A DNA stretch of 64,000 bases from Agarophyton chilense (GCA_030374765.1 JARGXX010000016.1:1-64000), one strand, 5' to 3'. Shown: positions 7,914 through 18,236, counted from the first letter of the stretch. The notes: generated by a model not told the origin, from the sequence alone. Numbers and translations are program-made.

Positions 7914-10703
7914 ATGGAATTAGATTTCAGTGAAATTGTTCACAATGGGAGGGTAGTGGTGCCTGTCATACTCATTGACGGTCATCACCGCGTCTTGGTT
8001 CTGCGAGATCTGAAGAATGATCCCTCTGAAGGGAGAAAGTGGTCGGAAACTGTGCGGTCTCTTGATGTCGTTCTTTGGAGACGCAAGGACCGGAAGCCTT
8101 TATCGCTGAACGAAGTGCTCGGTCTTGGTAATGTACTCAATGAAATGAGTTCAAATGTGTTGAAGATGAGTTTCGCCGACAAGGTTCACTCGACAGTGTC
8201 CTTCATTTGCAACTTGATTGACGATAAGAGAACCAAGTTGGCTGACCTTACTCCGACACGGATAGCTGGGGCGCTGAAGACGAGCGAAGCTATAGGAATC
8301 TACAGCTTGCGCCACTTGAATCGCTATGCGACTCTTGGGTTGAAATTCGTCAGGAGCGAAGGTCTCCTGGAGTTCTTTGAGAACGTATGCAAGGAGGGTC
8401 CAGTGCTAACGCTTGCGCATGTGTCGAGTGACTTGTTGTTAGGACTCCAAGACGAAATATTCCGTTTCGCAATCCGTTGTTTGCAGCTACATGTGAGGGT
8501 GAGGATGGGTTCTACGGGGAATATGGGACGTTTCCAGGAGACGCGAAAGCAGTTCTTCCAATGCGCCACAGGAATGTTCCAACTACGCGAAAGGGCGGGA
8601 AAGGAGAAGGGTCTGACGGCGGGGAAGGTTCTAGACAGCACAATCGTGATGGGAAAGAACGAGGTGTCTTTAAGGGAGTACCTTTGCATTCAAACGGCGA
8701 AGATGGAGCTCAGTGGTCCGAAGCGGTTGTGGCCGGGGTTGGTGTCGAAGAGGATGAAAATCGCACAAAGGCGGATTGAAGGCGGTCTGAGAGTGAGTCT
8801 GGCGTCCACAAGTGCGGAGAAGGATGTGGTGGAGGTGCCACCTTCTGTGAATGTTCCTTCGTCTAGTGCTGGGGATTCTGTACCCCACCAGGAAATCGTG
8901 GTTCTCAGACGCATCACACGAACTAGAAAAGGTACTGAGCGCGGGCTGGATGCTGCGGGTGAGAGGGTGATGGAACCTAGACAGAGAAAGGAGAAGAGAA
9001 AGGCTGTGGTCATTAGTGATGATGAACGCGAGTATGAACAGCCTTTAATGCGGAAGAGGAAGAGGAGAAAGACGGTGGGCACATCTGCGGCTCAAATACC
9101 GGCTGACGTGGTGGATGTCTTCAAGAAGATGAGCAGGAAAGAGCTGAAGCGCTTCTTGAAGGAACATGTACTCAATGTTTTCTCATCGAGTGAGGATGAA
9201 CTGGATAATGACGGGGGGCAGGGTGCATTTGTAGGGGACGAAGAGGAGGAAGGTGTGCAAATGCGTGGCTTCGAAGACAGTAATCCGGAGGGTGTTCCGA
9301 AGGGGCTGAAGAGGGCGGGACCGTATGCGGGGGGGTACGGTATGTCGTGGGTGTACTTGGTGAATGCACTTCCGAGCGAGTGGCCGGCGGGTGAAAATGG
9401 AGTGAAGCATCAGCACCTCTGGATGCAGATGATTTACCTACGGAACAAGCACAGGGCGGAGTGCTTGAGGGTAGAAGACTTGAAAAGTGTGCACCATGCG
9501 GTTTATTGGCGTGCTGCTCATAACAGGCACAAGGAACTGGGTTCCACGAAAGAACCGGTTCTTGGGGTGATTCTACCGACGAAGGACCACCCTGTGAATG
9601 AAGAGCAGGCGATATGGATGGCAGAAATGGAGAGGGATGACTTGGCCCGCGAGTACTTCGCGACTAAGAGAAGTGAGCTGATGGAGAAAGGATTTTGTGT
9701 GCTGGAAGAGTTTGCCACGGACGAGGGGATGGCGGATGAGTCGAAGAAGAGGGGGGTAAACTTCGATGGGGATGTGACTGGTACTTTGCTAGAGTTCTTC
9801 CAGACGGATTTCTTGAACCAGCCGGACTTGACGATTGAAGGGAATAGAAGGAAATGGGACCCTATAATCAACGCTGGTGAGGAGAGAGACGCTGGAGATA
9901 GAATGAAGGGAGTTGGGCGGTACATTACGACGAAGGTGGGGATTGTGGATTCTGTGGAGGAGGCCGAGAACAACGTTTTGATGGTGAGGAAAAGGGCATT
10001 GTTGGATGCGAGGTTTGGACAGATTGCGGCCGCTCTTCGGTTGTGCAACAACCGGCCGGGGAAGAAGAGGATGTATGCCCCTGAACCAGGGGGGCGAGTG
10101 CTGTGTACGGCGGAGGGCCGTCCAAGGCAGGTGTTACATACGGACTTTCGAGGACTGACCGATGCCGAGAAGAACGTCGGAGAGGTTCCAGGGTTCTTCA
10201 TGATGGCGTCGGGAGCGAGTTCGTTTATGCTTTGGGTTTGTGAGAGGTCATATAACATGTACGTGCCCGACGACAGGAGCTTGAAGCGGCTGTCTCGGAC
10301 GATGGTAGTGAGGAAGTTCAGGATTCCGCCGTACTCCATTTTTATTGGAAGAGGAGATGTGTTTCATGCTGGAGCTGGATACGAGGATGCATTGGTTAAG
10401 GAAGTTTGCATGAGGTATCTCATGTACTTGGTACCGGAAAGGTACAAGCTACCGGACGCAGTGCATAGGCAACCAGCATTTCGGCCTAAGGTCGAAGAGG
10501 ATGATTCCAACAAGGGTGATGATGAAGACGTCCAGGTAGATGAAGATGAGGAGTTGGATGAAGATTATAAAATGGAAGTTGTTGAAAGTGGGGAAGAGGA
10601 GAATGAAGAAGAGGATGATGAACCTGGGATGGGTCTCAACTCGGCTAACACAGATGGAGACTATGAAGACGGCAGTATGATAATGGATGAAGACGAAGAC
10701 TAG
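7914..10703 (+). CDS. ParB-like domain and 2-oxoglutarate/Fe(II) dioxygenase fusion protein
   Basis: 929 aa. Residues ~10-40 hold VPVILIDGHHRVLVL, the signature of ParB-like nuclease/Srx-fold domains (DGHHR at 22-26). A helical region follows (~60-290), where ParB proteins carry DNA-binding helices. Residues ~300-480 are basic/acidic linker with nuclear-signal clusters (RKRKRRK). The C-terminal ~280 residues match the double-stranded beta-helix of 2OG-Fe(II) dioxygenases: EKGFCVLEEF at the domain start, H742-T-D744, H818 in GRGDVFHAG, and R834 for 2-oxoglutarate. The tail is strongly acidic. Proposed role: palindrome-binding protein that oxidises a nucleic-acid base or protein, paired with the divergent methyltransferase. 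Domains are read from motifs; substrate is unknown. An AATAAA lies just after the stop (~10727). Confidence 0.7.
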   Translation: MELDFSEIVHNGRVVVPVILIDGHHRVLVLRDLKNDPSEGRKWSETVRSLDVVLWRRKDRKPLSLNEVLGLGNVLNEMSSNVLKMSFADKVHSTVSFICNLIDDKRTKLADLTPTRIAGALKTSEAIGIYSLRHLNRYATLGLKFVRSEGLLEFFENVCKEGPVLTLAHVSSDLLLGLQDEIFRFAIRCLQLHVRVRMGSTGNMGRFQETRKQFFQCATGMFQLRERAGKEKGLTAGKVLDSTIVMGKNEVSLREYLCIQTAKMELSGPKRLWPGLVSKRMKIAQRRIEGGLRVSLASTSAEKDVVEVPPSVNVPSSSAGDSVPHQEIVVLRRITRTRKGTERGLDAAGERVMEPRQRKEKRKAVVISDDEREYEQPLMRKRKRRKTVGTSAAQIPADVVDVFKKMSRKELKRFLKEHVLNVFSSSEDELDNDGGQGAFVGDEEEEGVQMRGFEDSNPEGVPKGLKRAGPYAGGYGMSWVYLVNALPSEWPAGENGVKHQHLWMQMIYLRNKHRAECLRVEDLKSVHHAVYWRAAHNRHKELGSTKEPVLGVILPTKDHPVNEEQAIWMAEMERDDLAREYFATKRSELMEKGFCVLEEFATDEGMADESKKRGVNFDGDVTGTLLEFFQTDFLNQPDLTIEGNRRKWDPIINAGEERDAGDRMKGVGRYITTKVGIVDSVEEAENNVLMVRKRALLDARFGQIAAALRLCNNRPGKKRMYAPEPGGRVLCTAEGRPRQVLHTDFRGLTDAEKNVGEVPGFFMMASGASSFMLWVCERSYNMYVPDDRSLKRLSRTMVVRKFRIPPYSIFIGRGDVFHAGAGYEDALVKEVCMRYLMYLVPERYKLPDAVHRQPAFRPKVEEDDSNKGDDEDVQVDEDEELDEDYKMEVVESGEEENEEEDDEPGMGLNSANTDGDYEDGSMIMDEDED

Positions 10704-10784
10704 ATAGTATCTGTTACCTATTGAACAATAAAGAGTACAATTTGAGGTAATATGTGGAGTAGTCCCCTTTTCTTGTAATAGTGA

Positions 10785-11555
10785 TCAGTCGTCTTTCAGT
10801 AGAAACTCCTGAACAATTGGGTTGAAACGCGTGAGAGTAGCACTTGCTTTCACTTTCTCATAGTGAATGAAAACTGTCGAAGATATCAAGATTACGACAT
10901 CCACTGTGTTACCAAGCAGTATAGGAACACCAGGGCCCTCAATGCGAGAGGTGGAGAAGGCGGTTGAAGAGAGTGCAGCGAAAGTGCATGCCGACAGCCT
11001 CATACCGAGTAGTCGGAAGGTTACAGCCGGACTGGATATGAATAAAGCCCGTTGAAAAGAGTGGGAGAGGGCGCCAAGCACGAGGTTCATAAAAGAGGTT
11101 CTCCGTGGTTCCGGGGTCATTGTGAACTTTGTGTTAAGATAGGACTCTGGAAAGAAGGATATAGAAACAAGCTGGAGAAGATATGCCAAAGCGCCAACTG
11201 CGGCCCCTCCTGTGGAGAAGGCGATACAATTTGTCTTCACGTCTGATGAAAGGGTACCGCTGACTGGAATGAAGCGGTGAACGAGGAAAAGTATGGCGTT
11301 GAGGGGGATGAGTAGAGTAAGGAGTAGAGCCCCGAATTCCAGAAAGGCTCGTTTCTTCCAGGTATATCGCTGGTTTGGATTGAACGGCGTAGTTTGTAGA
11401 GACCCGTATAACGCGTTTATACATTGTACGCCTCCTTCGATTATGAGAATGTGTAGCAGGCTTTGGACAGGACACCTCAATAGCGTTATGAGAATGAACC
11501 GAAGGAGAGAGTTGAATCTGAATGGAAGCGTATATTGCAGAGCGGGGTCTATCAC
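10785..11555 (-). CDS. multi-pass membrane protein, unknown function
   Basis: 256 aa as an open frame, with about four or five hydrophobic segments (LLRFILITLL; EFGALLLTLLIPLNAILFLV; AAVGALAYLLQLVSISFF; VDVVILISSTVF). The codon at 11555 is GTG. The frame stays open upstream with another hydrophobic stretch and stops at a TTAG that is preceded by TACTAAG, a good branch-point and acceptor combination. The 5' exon is therefore probably upstream (see 11626-12252). It is tail-to-tail with the ParB-dioxygenase gene, 81 bp apart. No family is recognised. Confidence 0.55.
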   Translation of the reverse strand: MIDPALQYTLPFRFNSLLRFILITLLRCPVQSLLHILIIEGGVQCINALYGSLQTTPFNPNQRYTWKKRAFLEFGALLLTLLIPLNAILFLVHRFIPVSGTLSSDVKTNCIAFSTGGAAVGALAYLLQLVSISFFPESYLNTKFTMTPEPRRTSFMNLVLGALSHSFQRALFISSPAVTFRLLGMRLSACTFAALSSTAFSTSRIEGPGVPILLGNTVDVVILISSTVFIHYEKVKASATLTRFNPIVQEFLLKDD

Positions 11556-11625
11556 TCCGAAGAGTGTAGTTAGTGTGATTGTGAACGTTAAGGTCGATGT
11601 GAGGAGTGTTTGCTAACTGAACATC

Positions 11626-12252
11626 TTAGTAAAAACGTTCCGGTTTGCTAGTCTTCCTTGTACGCTGCACATAGGTAACGATATGATACCGCTCTTTGAA
11701 CAGTTGTTTAAGAGTATCTTGCTGCTGTAGGGAGCTGCGAGTGGGGAGCCTCCTGGTGGTCCTACAAATGTCACGAATCTCGTCCATGAGCTCGTTGGTG
11801 ATATGATTCTGGAACCCTCTGACTTCGACCACATTCTAGGTGGTTGGAAGTTTGATTTGAAGGACTTCGTCGATGGTGATAACCGTTCGTTGTGGAAGAA
11901 TATCCACAGCTGCTGAGCATTGGACAGACGAACCAGGGGGTAGGGAAGGACGTGCTTCGTAGCGCTGCATGCTTGAGAAGGAGAGGAGAGTGTTGTGTAG
12001 AAAGGTATTTGTGAGGGACTGGATACAGTATGTTGAGCGCAATGAAGTAGGGTGGTCATCGGTGGATATATATATGTAGTGATCAAAGTAGTTGTTAGGT
12101 TGTTGCCGTATCTCTGTCGCGGAGTATGAATAATTGTTATGAATGAAAACCTTTGCTGGGCTGTAGGAGCGGTTATTGGGTACAGACTTAATTGAAAAGT
12201 TGGAAGATTTATGAAGAGTGGTTGTAGTGATGATTTGTGATGTACGAAGCAA
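11626..12252 (-). pseudogene. probable 5' exon(s) or remnant, unknown function
   Basis: Two minus-strand frames, 11836-12252 and 11626-11832, are in the same phase and separated only by one stop and one codon. The protein-like stretch runs from MQRYEARPSLPPGSS to HITNELMDEIRDICR and DTLKQLFKERYHIV. It ends beside the TACTAAG...TTAG acceptor of the downstream membrane-protein frame, so it may encode its soluble N-terminus. Whether the gap is an intron, an error or a true break is unresolved. There is no recognised domain. Confidence 0.3.
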
Positions 12253-12562
12253 TTCTTAATATCGTTTCATATATTCTGACGTGGTGTCGTGCGGATAGCA
12301 GTCTTTATCGAGGCAGCGAAGGAGATGGACATATGCTTTAGAAAGGAGGACTTGTTTTTATTAGAAGGGGTATATGAATGAAGTACTACCCATTGAGGAG
12401 GACGTTCAAGAAGTTCGTATGGAAAGGGGCGGGGTCACGGTTTCCAATGGATTTTTGGGCGTTAGAAACGTTGTAGAAGTAGACGTTCCGAAACTAAAAG
12501 CCTGAGAACGAGGTGGGGAACTGTGTAAGTGTTTTTCCGTGGGCCAGAAGTTTTTGGAGTGT
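12253..12562. other. intergenic, no gene seen
   Basis: No supported ORF, RNA gene or repeat was recognised here. It separates the two minus-strand genes at 10785-12252 and 12563-13210. Confidence 0.5.
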
Positions 12563-13210
12563 TTATGTTGTATTGTAGGCGATTCCTGTTTCGGATGTGA
12601 CGATGGCGAGGAGCTCTTTCATTATGGTTGAAACGACTGTGCGGTGTTGTACTGCAACTTCGTGCATTGTGATAAAGCCATAAGAGAAGCCGACGAGACT
12701 AAAAGCTGATATCCATACGAGTTTTTCGTAGTAAGCTTTAGAGAAGGAGGGCTGGCCGACGACATGACAAGTGAGGCCTGCGGTACTGAGGCGATTGGCG
12801 AGTACGGGAGCCCATTTGCCGGTGGCAGTTGTGAGACCATGGGGACTGAGGAGGGTGACACTGTCCTCGGGGGGTGCGTTAAGGGAGGGGACGGCGAGGA
12901 AGAGAACGGCTTTGGTGCAGTTTTGGAGCCCATAGATTGAAAGAAGAGGGAGAATGTTTCCGTTCTGAAGGAAGACCAGATCCTCTCTGCGGGAGGAAGG
13001 GCAGAATTGAATGACGTCTTCGAGTGAATGATTTCTGCCGCAGAAGAAAATGGGGCCGTCGGGGATGTATTGCGCGGAGATGAATTCTTGAGTTGAGAGA
13101 AAAGCATCTTGTGGGGTGCCGTTGTTGCGAAGCAAAGTGCCGATTCGGCCTCTGCCGACAATATCGGCTGGGTCGGAGGTGCAAGGGATGGCAGTGAGAG
13201 AGTCGGTCAT
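12563..13210 (-). CDS. ketopantoate-reductase-like NAD(P)-binding protein
   Basis: 215 aa from an ATG. Residues ~18-30 read VGRGRIGTLLRNN, a shortened Rossmann GxGxxG-type loop. A segment near 55-90 (PIFFCGRNHSLEDVI, then REDLVFLQNG) places a phosphate-loop strand and the QNG motif of ketopantoate-reductase (ApbA/PanE) relatives. The C-terminal YEKLVWISAFSLVGFSYG resembles the helical domain entrance where the catalytic Lys sits (EKL). It is shorter than PanE (~300 aa) and resembles compact algal/plant homologues of unknown substrate; that comparison is from memory. It is not necessarily a pantothenate enzyme. Confidence 0.55.
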   Translation of the reverse strand: MTDSLTAIPCTSDPADIVGRGRIGTLLRNNGTPQDAFLSTQEFISAQYIPDGPIFFCGRNHSLEDVIQFCPSSRREDLVFLQNGNILPLLSIYGLQNCTKAVLFLAVPSLNAPPEDSVTLLSPHGLTTATGKWAPVLANRLSTAGLTCHVVGQPSFSKAYYEKLVWISAFSLVGFSYGFITMHEVAVQHRTVVSTIMKELLAIVTSETGIAYNTT

Positions 13211-13570
13211 GTTGATTGCGAAAGGTGTTTGGAGTGCGGCGTGCTTGGAATTGAAGAAGTGGTGGGGGTGGCGAGTGTGGAGATGTGATTAAATAGAGAA
13301 GGAGTATGGTTGTGGAGGAATGGGTGTTATGGGTTTTTGGGAAGGAGATTAGATTTATGATATTGAATGGTGTTTATCGTGTTAAAAGTGTAGGAGTGTG
13401 TGTTGTTATGGAAGTCATAACGGGAAAGAGGGCTTATGAGTAATCGGCGGTTTGTGTTACGAATGAGTGTGACTTATTATAAATGAGAAGGCTATGAAAT
13501 TTGGAGTAGTGAGGGAGCGCTGAACATGATAGAAGGTGTAGGAATATGGATGGGAGTGTGTGAGTGAGCA
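13211..13570. other. intergenic, polypurine-rich, no gene seen
   Basis: G/A-rich stretch upstream of the ketopantoate-reductase-like gene. Nothing beyond skewed composition was recognised. Confidence 0.5.
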
Positions 13571-14252
13571 ATGAGTGGGGTGAAGGGCATCCGGAGCGTA
13601 GATGCAGGGGTGTACGAGGGTACTGAAATTGGGCGAGCGCGCGCGAAAAGCGGGTCAAAAAAAGGATATAAACGGCCGGAGGTGGGCGAGAGGATTTTCG
13701 AGGGGGGTGCTGTGTGGGGGGCTGCGGGTACTACTGGCCGCACTAAGGTGAGTGCGCTTGCGCTTGCGGTGGCTCTTGTCGATAGCTTTCGCGGGCGTTG
13801 GCGATATCGAGTGGATCCCCATGGGGCTGGAGATGGGGAAGGTGTGGAGGGCGAATGAGGAACTGAAGAGGCGTGTGAAGGTGTTGGAAGTGCACATGGA
13901 AGGGGTGGGGTAGATTTGGGGTGCGCGGAAGGTGTTGAAGGAGGTGGGAGAGGAGAGGGGGAGAGCGAAAGGGTCGCCGGTGACGCCAGGGAGACGCGGG
14001 GAGCCGGCTGGGATGAAGAAGGGGAGAGAGGAATGGAAAGGGGGAGGAGTTGGAGAGAGTCGGCTGAAGAAGAGGAGGGTTGGTAAGGATGTGGAGAAGA
14101 ATGGTGGGAATGTGTGTGGGGTGGGGCAGCCGGGTGTGAGGAACTTGAGCAGGTGGGAGGTGGACGAGGTTGAGAATGCAGTGGTGGACTTCGTCAACCT
14201 CAAATACCCTCCCGGTGGAACGCTGGAGCCTAGTAAGCAAAAGGGCCAGTAA
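13571..14252 (+). pseudogene. basic coiled-coil protein remnant at the left flank of the retroelement
   Basis: Strongly purine-biased stretch with protein-like plus-strand segments: a coiled coil around 13790-13915 (EELKRRVKVLEVHMEG), a basic linker, and a conserved-looking tail at ~14138-14215 (NLSRWEVDEVENAVVDFVNL). The best frame is not continuous. It ends just before the retroelement begins, so the gene may have been cut by that insertion. Long opposite-strand ORFs here are composition artefacts. Product unknown. Confidence 0.3.
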
Positions 14253-14857
14253 GGAGGTAGAAGGTACTGACGACTGCCTTGGTATGGATCTCCACCTAGA
14301 GCGGTCAAAAGTGACCAGTAAACTGCAAATGCAGATTAAACTGCATTAAGTGGTCAAAAAACTAAGATGCATGGAGTTCTTATTTCCAATTTTTTTTTCA
14401 GGTGCCGAACTAGCGCAATCTGCAAAATTCTTAGATTTTTTGGGTTTTTATTTACAAAACTAACTATCTAGCACACTTATTTAGCATTCCGAGAACACAG
14501 ACGCAAGAGGTCCCGGGGAAGGTAGATCCTCAAGACATTTATCTGCCAGCAATTACTGGTTTCGTTCAAAAGGATACCCATGGAGGTGGTCCCAAGGAAA
14601 ATTGGTCTGACTCGTTGGATGAGCGACGAAGAAACCGAAAAGGGAAGAAGCGGAGGACGAAGAGGGGAAAGAATCGAGAGGATGATTCAGACCCCGACTC
14701 GTCAGACTCCGGCTTCGATACGATTTCATCTTCGGATGATGACTGTAAAGGTGAGAAGAAAAAGAAACCGAACAGGTAGACGAAGAAGTCGTCGAGAAAG
14801 ACCCGAAAGGGTAAAAAGCGATACAATGAGTCGCCCGACTCTGAGCCGGACACCGAA

Positions 14858-15328
14858 ATGGACCTGGAGGTGCACCAACCGTTGAACGATATGTTCACCA
14901 AAGCGGTTGATTACAGCACTTATCGGTTGATCAACAAGTCTTCTGAATACACCCAAGAGGTTGCTCAGAAGATCACAAAGAACCACAAGAAGCTCAGCTT
15001 CCAAATGGGTGACACAACCTTCACAAGTACGGATCCTATTGCGGTGATTGAGTTTCTACAGAAGTTCAAGCTTGCATGTGACCAAAATGGTTTTTCTGAG
15101 GGCGCTACTATGTGGCTATTTCAGTTTTACCTGAAAAGACAAGCATACTACTTGCTGCAGGGTAGGCTCCGCGGCAATACCTTAGCGATGGGTGAGGATG
15201 GCACAGAGCTGTTGGAGTCATACCCAGCAGTGGTCAATTTCCTTTTGGAAACATACGCCACCGATGAGGTTATCCAAGAGGCTTATTCGGAAGTCCTCGC
15301 CTACCATCAAAGGTCTGGGCAAACCTAA
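14858..15328 (+). CDS. Gag-like part of the Gypsy element
   Basis: 156-aa helical region resembling retrotransposon Gag (IEFLQKFKLACDQNGFSEG, ALA-type helices). It lies upstream of the protease and RT regions. Fossil element, named by position and helical character. Confidence 0.5.
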   Translation: MDLEVHQPLNDMFTKAVDYSTYRLINKSSEYTQEVAQKITKNHKKLSFQMGDTTFTSTDPIAVIEFLQKFKLACDQNGFSEGATMWLFQFYLKRQAYYLLQGRLRGNTLAMGEDGTELLESYPAVVNFLLETYATDEVIQEAYSEVLAYHQRSGQT

Positions 15329-16727
15329 TCGGAGTTTTCGCTCGCTCTGTGGAATCTGGCAACCCACTGTGGTAGTGTGTTCACTACCTCTAGGTTAAAG
15401 TCGCTATTTTCCGACAATGTCGACAAAGCGATCCGTTCCCAGGTACGCAACTACCTGGCCACTAACCGAAAGGTACACTGCAATGGGCTGGTTCGATACT
15501 CCCAGGGCCTTGGAGATACCCTTCGGCTGTGAAAGAGACCAGCCGTGCCTCCAACCTCGAAGGATAAACCGAAAAGGTCGGTCTTGGAAATTGAAGGTAC
15601 CACATCCTCAGAGGGTGGCTCGCACCTCGAAATACCTACAGGGACCTCTATCCACTTAGTAGCGACCCAGGGGCGGTTCTCGAAACCTTCGACGGTAGGA
15701 AATTGGTCGTCAACGCGTACACCAAACTCGGTTCAATCGCCGTCAAGTTCGGTGAGCTCGCATAGGATGCCGGGAGCGAGCTCCCATAACTCGCCACCCA
15801 CATCCTACGCCACTGCTCTCACCAACCAAGTTTCGAAGCCCCCCTCAATGGAAACGCGAGAACCCCAAACTGGAGGCCTCGTTCGCTGGTTTTGTCTCGC
15901 GACAGACCATTTGGAAAACAATTGCGCTAACTTACCTCCAGGGATGAGAGACCAGTTGATTCAGGCTCGCATGCAGAATCACCAACGCCTCTATGGGTCT
16001 TCAACGCAAGCACCAAATAGGTTCCAACCCCGTACACCGGTACAGGTCAATACCATCGAGGAAACACCAAACTTGGACTCAACCCCTCCGGTACAGGAGG
16101 AAAACACCGAACGGTTGGCGTAATGGCCTGTAGTATCCGCTCTAACGGAGAGAGCAGACACCTGAGACAGCGTTCGGACTGCCGATGGGTCGCTTGCGGC
16201 GAAGGAAAAGGGGTGGTAGAGCTACAACACCAGTGAGCTGGAAGTGGGGTGTAAGGCCACTACTCGCCAGCGAGGGTGAACAGTGCAACTGTAAAACGTT
16301 GGTGGAATGTAGGTACGAGACGGTTTGTGAAGTGGTTGGGGGCTCACTATCTGTTATAGCTCGTCCGGATCTCCGGGTAAGGAATCCTAAGCGAGGAACA
16401 GAATAGTCATGATGCCCATGTTGTCTCCTTTACTTGGAGTCGGCGCTCACCTCTGGTACCCTATATACTGTGTGCCAGGGTGAGTGCCCAAATAATACGT
16501 AAATAATACCCAGTGGTCAGCCACTTAGCCAAACCACTGTATGGGTACGGTCCCTAATGGACGTCTAGCTACAAAGGGTAGTAAAACCAGCCACGTGGAT
16601 CGCCACTACATGCGCCGTTGCAAGCCACTGCACTCGTGATACCGCGTGTTCAAACTATGTACCCTGCCTCCTGGCATCCTACGCGGTGTGCCGTTTCATA
16701 TCACAAGTTTGATGACATCACTCACTT

Positions 16728-17477
16728 ATGAGTTCCAACCGCGACTTCGCGAAAAACCAACATCTCGGATTCCCCGACATAGTAAAATACTACATGGCCG
16801 AACCCAGCCTGCAAGTGGAAGGCCAATCGATACCCAGAACCTTGAAGGTGGAAGAGAACACGTCACAACCAGTTTCGGCTTGTCCTATGAAGTACAACAA
16901 TAATAAAGTACGTGCTTCAATGTGTTTCTTTGATCGCCTTGCGGTTCCGGTCATCTGCGTGTTGGATACGGGGGTCGGCCCAAACGTCCTGAACTCCCGC
17001 GTCATACCAGAGGCGGTACTTCGGATCTTAAGCCGACCTCCCGACAATAACCCGCTGGTGGATGCAAATGAGCGCCCATTAAACCTTCGAGGTATGCTCA
17101 CCACTGTGGTGCAGCTCGGACACCTCAAGGTAAGACTGCAATTCTTTGTTGGCGACCGTTTACCAACAGACTGCCTTCTAGATACGAACTTCATTTACAG
17201 ACATGTGAAAGCAATCCTTCCTGGATCCTATACCTTCGCCCTACGTCAGGGGGGAAGAATTGCCATTTTAGGTAATACGGAAACCAAACGGGGATCTTTC
17301 GTCAAACAGAAGAAGACAATATCCACCGAAACGGTCTCCAACAAAGTGCGCATTACCAAACCGGTTGCTATCCCGCCAATGCACCAAATATTAGTACCGG
17401 TGTCGTGTGCGACCCCTGAAGGACAATGCCCTTCAAGGGGGTTTCTTCTCCGGGACTTAAAGATTTCGCTCGCTTGA
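16728..17477 (+). CDS. retropepsin-like part of the Gypsy element
   Basis: Contains VICVLDTGVGPNVL, the DTG active-site motif of an aspartic retropepsin, followed by the LxFxVGD-type second half (LRLQFFVGDRLPTDCLLDTN region). Part of the fossil element. Confidence 0.65.
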   Translation: MSSNRDFAKNQHLGFPDIVKYYMAEPSLQVEGQSIPRTLKVEENTSQPVSACPMKYNNNKVRASMCFFDRLAVPVICVLDTGVGPNVLNSRVIPEAVLRILSRPPDNNPLVDANERPLNLRGMLTTVVQLGHLKVRLQFFVGDRLPTDCLLDTNFIYRHVKAILPGSYTFALRQGGRIAILGNTETKRGSFVKQKKTISTETVSNKVRITKPVAIPPMHQILVPVSCATPEGQCPSRGFLLRDLKISLA

Positions 17478-18236
17478 GGACTAGCTTGGGCTATGACAAG
17501 CTATACCGCTATTGCGTGCCGACGACCGGTTAGGACCGGAAGTGCACACTGGTGGAACACGTAGACTGCACGGATGCCGACGCTCGAGTGCAAGGCGTGC
17601 CACACGTGGCCCGGATTCTACCTAATGGTCAGTATTATTTAGAATTTTTTAGTATTTATTTAGCCACGCTATCGCTATTTAGTGTCTATTTTTCGGGGAG
17701 CGCCCACTGTCAGGGGCCGCGCGCCACACTACTTAGGAGGTTGAGCAATGCTCCCCAGTAAACACCCTCTTGAGAGATCCCAAGGAGAGAGTCTTGGCTC
17801 TGAACTTTTCGCCTTCGGCGCGTCTTCACCGCATACTGCGTGAGCGCCCGTTGCACGTTAGTTCATCCACCCTTCTGTCAACTAGAGCGCTACCACCACC
17901 GTGGGTTCATGTTTAATCGCCGACACTTGTCGTAGTCTCGCCCCTGTATAGGGTTTCGCCCCCGTTTCCTCTTGTGCTCCTTTTTGGCTCTCGTGAGTGG
18001 CCGCCCCACTCACCCCGCTCGTCCACCTCATACGAGTGTTTCCTCGCTCCTTTTCCGACAATCGCCGTTGTACCGCTCCGCCTAGGATTGTTCACCTCTG
18101 GACTGTGCCGTGCTCACCTAAACACTCTAGGTATATCCCGCCGGATTGGCCTCGGTCTTACACCCGACTCCGACGTTCCTTTCCAGAGTGGCTCTGTTTC
18201 TGTGCTCCGCTGGGACACATCTCCTCCGCCTGAGGC

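Noticed and set aside
2734-10703. Bacterial contamination explaining the MTase and ParB genes
   Set aside because: The genes sit in one contiguous window with eukaryotic genes, have a SET domain, acidic/basic nuclear-type linkers and no operon or Shine-Dalgarno pattern.
7914-10703. Confident assignment of the dioxygenase to TET/JBP
   Set aside because: Only the general HxD...H...R set is readable; PhyH-like or AlkB-like subfamilies fit equally well.
13655-14308. 217-aa and 165-aa minus-strand ORFs rich in Pro, Ser and Leu
   Set aside because: They mirror a purine-biased strand and have no motifs; long ORFs are expected there by composition.
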